A program made the translations under genes and the position numbers. Positions 6,485 to 10,066 of a DNA stretch of 10,066 bases are shown here, piece after piece. A model generated the notes under the pieces. It saw only the letters and a program-made list of their open reading frames with translations. It did not search any database and was not told the origin of the DNA. The stretch spans positions 1-10,066 of the forward strand of contig JAFDAE010000092.1 in assembly GCA_019314005.1 (NCBI GenBank), given 5' to 3'. Within the stretch, counting starts at the first letter, position 1, and every line of letters begins with the position of its first letter. This DNA is from Deltaproteobacteria bacterium (lineage in GTDB: Bacteria > Desulfobacterota > Desulfobacteria > C00003060 > C00003106).

Positions 6485-6513
6485 CCCCCGGGCAGATAAA
6501 ATCTGCCTGGGGG
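6485..6513 (+). promoter_or_regulatory. Very stable hairpin between precursor and maturase genes
   Basis: CCCCCGGGCAGAT (6485-6497), loop AAA, ATCTGCCTGGGGG (6501-6513) form a 13-bp stem with one G-U wobble. It lies between the precursor stop (6467) and the maturase Shine-Dalgarno (GGAGG, 6520-6524). No T-run follows, so it is better read as a partial attenuator or mRNA-protecting element than a full terminator. It would let the peptide be made in excess of the enzyme. Confidence 0.7.
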
Positions 6514-6532
6514 CACCACGGAGGATAAGCTA

Positions 6533-7804
6533 ATGTACAAAAGATCCAGATTCACGGTTGACATTCCTATCGCAAACAGCGCGGACAATCTAACCGCCCT
6601 TTATCACACCATGACTGGCGCCTTTATTCTTATCCCTGAAGAAGAGTGGTCTCATATCCTGAGCAATCCAGGCGATCCTGAAACTATAGAACTCCTCCAC
6701 GAACAGGGTTTCCTGGTCAAGAAAGATGTGGATGAAACCGCCCTGTTTGACTACTGGAAACAGCAGCAGATCCATGACTTCAGCACGCTGACATCCAAGG
6801 TCCTTGTAACCCGCAAATGCAATAACCGTTGCCGCTACTGCATACTCGACCCTGAAGCAAAGGATATGTCTTCTGAAACGTCCCGGGCCATGGACAAGTT
6901 CTACATTGAAACCATCAATGAAAAAAGACCTGAGAAGGTCAAAGATGACTACCTTGGCGGTGAGCCACTCCTTGCTATCGACATCATCCTCGAAAGCGCG
7001 GCACGGCGTTTTCGGCACTGCGAGGCGCAAGGCATTGAGTATGGTTTTACCATCACCACCAACGGCACACTGCTCAATCCATCCGTAGTCTTGAACATGA
7101 AGGAAGTGGGCCTGACCGGTATCCATGTCAGCATGGCAGGCCCTGGACCCATCCACGATCATTTGCGGCCTTCCAAGAATGGAGGCAAGACCTATGACAT
7201 TATCACGAAAAACCTCCAGGCTATTTCAGGCATGACCCCCATCACCATTGAATGTCAATACGACAGCGGCACGCTCGATTACCAGCGTATCCCTGAAATG
7301 TTCGACGATTTCAAAGAACGTGATATCGCCATTAAAGAGATCAACTTTACACCGATTCTCGCAAGAAGAGGCGAAAACCCGTATGACTCCGGCATGGGTG
7401 ATCCGGAGGTTGGGCTCTGGCTCATGCGCGAGGCTAAAAAACAGGGCTATCTCCATGAACGCGAGGCCCCCTCCAACGCGTGCATGGCTGATTACCGCTG
7501 CCGATTTGTCTTTGATACAGACGGTTCGATTATCCCCTGCCCGTCCGTGCAAGGCGGAGAAATGGCCTGCGGACATGTCACCAAAGGAATAGACTTTGTC
7601 TCAGAATCCCAATTGCTCAAACGAAACTTACCCTACAGATGTCTCAACGAATGCGAGCTTCTTCCGATCTGCATGGGAGGCTGCCGCATGCAGGCCCTTG
7701 TGCATCAGAACGATTTTGCCGGAGTCGATTGTCACTATGATACCTATAGAATCTTTCTTGAAGATTACATCAGGGAAGAGGCTTTAGAACCTGTCCAATG
7801 TTAA
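6533..7804 (+). CDS. Radical SAM/SPASM peptide-modifying maturase (CbpB-like)
   Basis: A 423-residue cytoplasmic iron-sulfur enzyme predicted to modify the peptide encoded just upstream. Residues 1-88 are an N-terminal region (YHTMTGAFILI, LLHEQGFLV) of the kind common in peptide maturases. The radical SAM cluster motif CNNRCRYC gives C96, C100 and C103; the SAM-binding GGE is at 142-144. The SPASM region is complete: C317-x13-G331-x4-C336, then C370-x3-C374-x5-C380-x3-C384 and C400. Further cysteines are C323, C346 and the C-terminal residue C423. Two auxiliary 4Fe-4S clusters are expected. SPASM maturases make thioether, C-C or related crosslinks, and the CysCys core of the precursor suits thioether chemistry, though that is inference. 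From memory the pair resembles CbpB with CbpA. The start has GGAGG eight bases upstream. Confidence 0.9.
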   Translation: MYKRSRFTVDIPIANSADNLTALYHTMTGAFILIPEEEWSHILSNPGDPETIELLHEQGFLVKKDVDETALFDYWKQQQIHDFSTLTSKVLVTRKCNNRCRYCILDPEAKDMSSETSRAMDKFYIETINEKRPEKVKDDYLGGEPLLAIDIILESAARRFRHCEAQGIEYGFTITTNGTLLNPSVVLNMKEVGLTGIHVSMAGPGPIHDHLRPSKNGGKTYDIITKNLQAISGMTPITIECQYDSGTLDYQRIPEMFDDFKERDIAIKEINFTPILARRGENPYDSGMGDPEVGLWLMREAKKQGYLHEREAPSNACMADYRCRFVFDTDGSIIPCPSVQGGEMACGHVTKGIDFVSESQLLKRNLPYRCLNECELLPICMGGCRMQALVHQNDFAGVDCHYDTYRIFLEDYIREEALEPVQC

Positions 7805-7820
7805 AGGGCAGACCCCATTT

Positions 7821-7918
7821 CCCTTTCCACATTTTCCCCGCTGTCTCCACAACAAAAGTATTTCTTGATCCCTTTCCACATTTTCCCCGCTGTCTCCACA
7901 ACAAAAGTATTTCTTGAT
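7821..7918. repeat. Perfect tandem duplication of a 49-bp unit
   Basis: Two identical 49-bp copies (7821-7869 and 7870-7918), with one further identical base at each end, lie 16 bases after the maturase stop. The unit starts CCCTTTCCACATTTTCCCCG and ends AAAAGTATTTCTTGAT. It has no coding sense on the plus strand; on the minus strand it stays open but lacks any protein-like character. The identity of the copies suggests a recent slippage or unequal-exchange event. Confidence 0.85.
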
Positions 7919-7958
7919 CACATGGCCAGTTAGCATAGAGGACGGGACAATAACGATG

Positions 7959-7988
7959 TTGACTTTGTTGAATAACAATTGGTATGAT
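7959..7988 (+). promoter_or_regulatory. Sigma70-like promoter upstream of the DUF218 pseudogene
   Basis: TTGACT (7959-7964) and TATGAT (7983-7988) are separated by 18 bases. Transcription would begin near 7995, about 110 bases before the DUF218 start. The rest of the spacer 7805-8102 holds the 49-bp duplication and no gene that I can support. Confidence 0.45.
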
Positions 7989-8007
7989 AAGTTAACTAAT
8001 TCAACAA
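7965..8007. promoter_or_regulatory. 9-bp inverted repeat flanking the -10 element (operator candidate)
   Basis: TTGTTGAAT (7965-7973) and ATTCAACAA (7999-8007) are perfectly complementary with a 25-base gap that contains the -10 hexamer and a GTTAAC palindrome (7991-7996). Half-sites about three helical turns apart, bracketing the promoter, could bind a dimeric or tetrameric regulator. It could equally be a weak RNA hairpin. Confidence 0.3.
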
Positions 8008-8102
8008 CTTTTGCAGTAGGATCAGAATTCTCGGACAGCCTCCTAGCCCTAACACTATACTAAGATAACTCGTTAGATGCGTTATAAGGAGACGGACAAC
8101 AA

Positions 8103-8835
8103 ATGTTTATGCTCAAGAAGATATTAACACCTTTCTTGTTGCCGCCCGGCATTTTTATCGTCTCTTTAATATTAGCCGGTGTCTGGTTCTTATATAAAAA
8201 GAACTGGAAAGCAGGGATTGTGAATTTAATAATTGCCTGTTCTGCCTGGCTGCTTTCCATATCTCCAGTCTCAGATGCCATGCTCATGGGCCTTGAATCT
8301 GAATTCAGCATCCCGGAAAACCCAAAAGGTGATGTAATCGTCCTTTTAGGCGGCGGTATAGATGACAAAGCGCCTGACATCTCCGGTTTAGGCTCGCCCA
8401 CGGATACCATGCTTAGCAGGATTGTCACAGCCGTCCGGCTTCAACAGAGGCTAACTATTCCTATTATTGTAACAGGCGGCAAGTTCGCCGGGCACGAAAA
8501 CTCGGAAGCGCCTTATAGACCTTGGAGTTCCGGCGAATGAGATTATTATTGAGGAGAAAAGCAGAGATACGATTGAAAACGCAAAATTTACATCGAAGAT
8601 TTGTGCGAGATTAGGATATGAGAACCCCATATTGGTAACCTCCGCTTATCATTTGAAACGCTCCGTCATGAGTTTTGAAAAGGTCGGGCTGGAAGTTATA
8701 CCATTTCCGGCCAGCTTTAAGACATGGCCGGACAAAGAATATAGATGGAATGCTTACTTGCCCGGTGACTTCACAAAGGCTTCAATTGCTATTAAGGAAT
8801 ATTTGGGCTTGGTATTTTATCAACTTGTCTATTAG
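8103..8835 (+). pseudogene. Frameshifted DUF218 (ElyC/YdcF-like) inner-membrane protein gene
   Basis: The first segment (8103-8540, 145 residues) has two membrane helices (about 12-31 and 38-54) and the DUF218 opening GDVIVLLGGG, then VTGGK, before running into GYRPW-like nonsense and TGA at 8538-8540. The family continues in the next frame from about 8509: KRLIDLGVPANEIIIEEKSRDTIENA, LVTSAYHLKRS and IPFPASF, to the stop at 8833-8835. The break lies near 8511. The usual linker between the SEA and the LGVP motifs looks shortened by several codons, which points to a small deletion rather than a single miscalled base. ElyC/YdcF/SanA relatives act in envelope biogenesis; this copy should be non-functional as written. 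AAGGAG lies 11 bases before the ATG. Confidence 0.85.
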
Positions 8836-8928
8836 CCCGAATTATTCATAAACAGTTAGCAGCAGTCAAATAACCAGGCTCGTGGAGGAAGTATTTGATC
8901 GTTATTTTCTGATATAGGAGCAATCATC

Positions 8929-10066
8929 ATGAAGAAAAACAGTGTAACCAGTCTTTCGTCCTGGAAAAAACTTGAGCGCCACGCAGGGCTTATGGAAAGT
9001 AATGACAAGCACTTGAAGGTACTCCTGCAAGATCCGCGAAGACTTGAAAAATTTTCTTTAACAGGGGCTGGAATATTTTATGATTTTTCACGCCAGAGGG
9101 TCGATGAAAAAGCAATGGATTTTCTGTTTGAATTGGCTGAAGCGAGAAATCTAACGGCCCGATTTGAAGCCATGACGCGGGGTGAAAAGGTAAATGTAAC
9201 TGAGAATCGGGCAGCGCTGCATACTGCGGCGCGGGACTTTTCCGGAAATCCGATTGTGGTAGATGGCACAGACGTAGCCCCTATGATTAAAAGGGTCAGG
9301 GAGGAGATAGAGTTATTTTCCCGTCAAGTGCATAATGGTGAAATCTGCGGCTCAACAGGAAAGCCGTTCAAACATGTAGTAGTTATAGGGATAGGGGGCT
9401 CATACCTCGGCGGGCAGTTTGTAAGCGAGGCGCTCAAGGCATATGCGGACAAGGGTATATCGCTTCATTACCTGGCAAACGTCGATATCCATAATTTTGG
9501 ACGTATCGTATCCTCTATAGAGCCGGAGACAACCTTATGGATTGTGATATCAAAGAGTTATACTACTGCAGAGACCTTGGCCAATGAAACGCAGGCAAGG
9601 ACATATATGAAGGAACAGGGTCTAGATCCCTCAAAACACTTCGTGGCCGTAACAGCAAAAGGGAGCCCTGGCGATGACCCTTCAGCGCCTGTTATACGTT
9701 CCTTTCACATGTTCGATTTTTTCGGGGGAAGGTACAGCGTCTCTTCGGCAGTGGGGGGTCTACCCCTGAGCCTTTATCTTGGCTATGAGCGATTTGAGGC
9801 ATTTCTAAAGGGAGCGGAAGAGGTCGATATCCATACCCGGACTGCTCCTATACGAGAAAATGTTCCCCTTGTCGCGGCTTTGATCTCGATATGGAACAAC
9901 AACTTTCTCGGTTATCCGGCCCAGGGGGTCATCCCGTATGCCGAACCATTGCATAAACTGGCGCCTCACATTCAGCAGCTCAATATGGAAAGTAATGGAA
10001 AATATGTTTCAGCAGATGGGGAAATACCGGACGTTGCCACCGGCCCGATCATATTCGGAGAGCCGG
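8929..10066 (+). CDS. pgi: Glucose-6-phosphate isomerase (3' partial)
   Basis: Interconverts glucose 6-phosphate and fructose 6-phosphate in glycolysis and gluconeogenesis. The frame is open from the ATG at 8929 to the window edge, giving 379 residues of an expected 530 or so. Visible motifs: GIGGSYLGG (154-162), sugar-phosphate loop SKSYTTAET (from S208), FFGGRYSVSSAVGG with catalytic R268, and QQLNMESNGK with catalytic-base E354. The later histidine and lysine of the active site lie beyond the window. Motif spacing matches the long E. coli-type enzyme. The start has ATAGGAG (8914-8920) eight bases upstream. The 93-base spacer after the DUF218 pseudogene shows no clear promoter or terminator, so co-transcription is possible. 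Confidence 0.95.
   Translation, partial: MKKNSVTSLSSWKKLERHAGLMESNDKHLKVLLQDPRRLEKFSLTGAGIFYDFSRQRVDEKAMDFLFELAEARNLTARFEAMTRGEKVNVTENRAALHTAARDFSGNPIVVDGTDVAPMIKRVREEIELFSRQVHNGEICGSTGKPFKHVVVIGIGGSYLGGQFVSEALKAYADKGISLHYLANVDIHNFGRIVSSIEPETTLWIVISKSYTTAETLANETQARTYMKEQGLDPSKHFVAVTAKGSPGDDPSAPVIRSFHMFDFFGGRYSVSSAVGGLPLSLYLGYERFEAFLKGAEEVDIHTRTAPIRENVPLVAALISIWNNNFLGYPAQGVIPYAEPLHKLAPHIQQLNMESNGKYVSADGEIPDVATGPIIFGEP

Noticed and set aside
6281..6499. A 72-codon frame overlapping the precursor peptide gene in another frame
   Set aside because: It has no Shine-Dalgarno, runs through the structured leader and into the hairpin, and has a low-complexity acidic stretch only because it is a frame-shifted reading of the Lys-rich peptide gene. 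The 35-residue frame has the proper ribosome-binding site and context.
6590..7162. 190-codon minus-strand frame opposite the radical SAM gene
   Set aside because: It is a shadow of the maturase, which has unambiguous cluster motifs on the plus strand.
7784..7978. Minus-strand 64-codon frame across the tandem repeat
   Set aside because: It stays open only because the 49-bp unit has no stop in that frame; its repeated CCGDSGENVERD-type text is a by-product of the duplication.
8490..8520. Programmed ribosomal frameshift in the DUF218 gene
   Set aside because: Joining the frames would need a +1 or -2 shift. No classic slippery heptamer suited to that, no downstream pseudoknot and no internal Shine-Dalgarno stimulator is apparent, and the protein would also lack part of a conserved linker.

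Overview
This window is from a Gram-negative, probably anaerobic bacterium. Three predicted exported or envelope proteins, two of them with clear lipoboxes, imply an outer membrane. A radical-SAM/SPASM peptide maturase and the overall gene style suggest a Desulfobacterota (deltaproteobacterial) or Nitrospirota-like lineage. That placement is inferred from protein flavour and moderate GC, not from a marker gene. No rRNA, tRNA, CRISPR array, transposase or phage gene is visible.

Layout. (1) Bases 1-634 hold the 3' part of a plus-strand gene with a FlgT-C-like C-terminal region; it meets the next operon tail to tail. (2) Bases 654-2937 are a compact minus-strand operon transcribed HNH nuclease -> DusB tRNA-dihydrouridine synthase -> response-regulator/class III nucleotide cyclase, with two ATGA start/stop overlaps. 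(3) A divergent spacer carries a good sigma70-like promoter (3010-3038) and a 14-bp palindrome. It drives a plus-strand lipoprotein (3100-4386) that joins an unknown N-terminal region to a C-terminal SRPBCC-like domain. (4) A spacer rich in inverted repeats (4383-4528) precedes an orphan family 5 solute-binding lipoprotein (4548-6182). Its stop overlaps a 29-codon stub ORF, perhaps the remnant or misread start of a further gene. (5) Bases 6258-7804 form a RiPP cassette: a leader, a 35-residue precursor peptide with a CysCys pair, a very stable hairpin, then a radical SAM/SPASM maturase. (6) Bases 7805-8102 hold a perfect 49-bp tandem duplication and a promoter with a flanking dyad. (7) Bases 8103-8835 are a DUF218 (ElyC/YdcF-type) membrane gene broken by a frameshift near 8511. 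(8) From 8929 to the window end is the 5' two thirds of glucose-6-phosphate isomerase.

How the parts work together. The clearest functional unit is the peptide-maturase cassette: the small peptide is the likely substrate of the adjacent SPASM enzyme, and the intervening hairpin would favour higher expression of the precursor than of the enzyme. It resembles, from memory, the CbpA/CbpB precursor-maturase pair; no database search was possible. No exporter or protease for the peptide is seen nearby. The HNH-dusB-cyclase operon is translationally coupled but has no obvious common pathway. The remaining genes look like independent transcription units.
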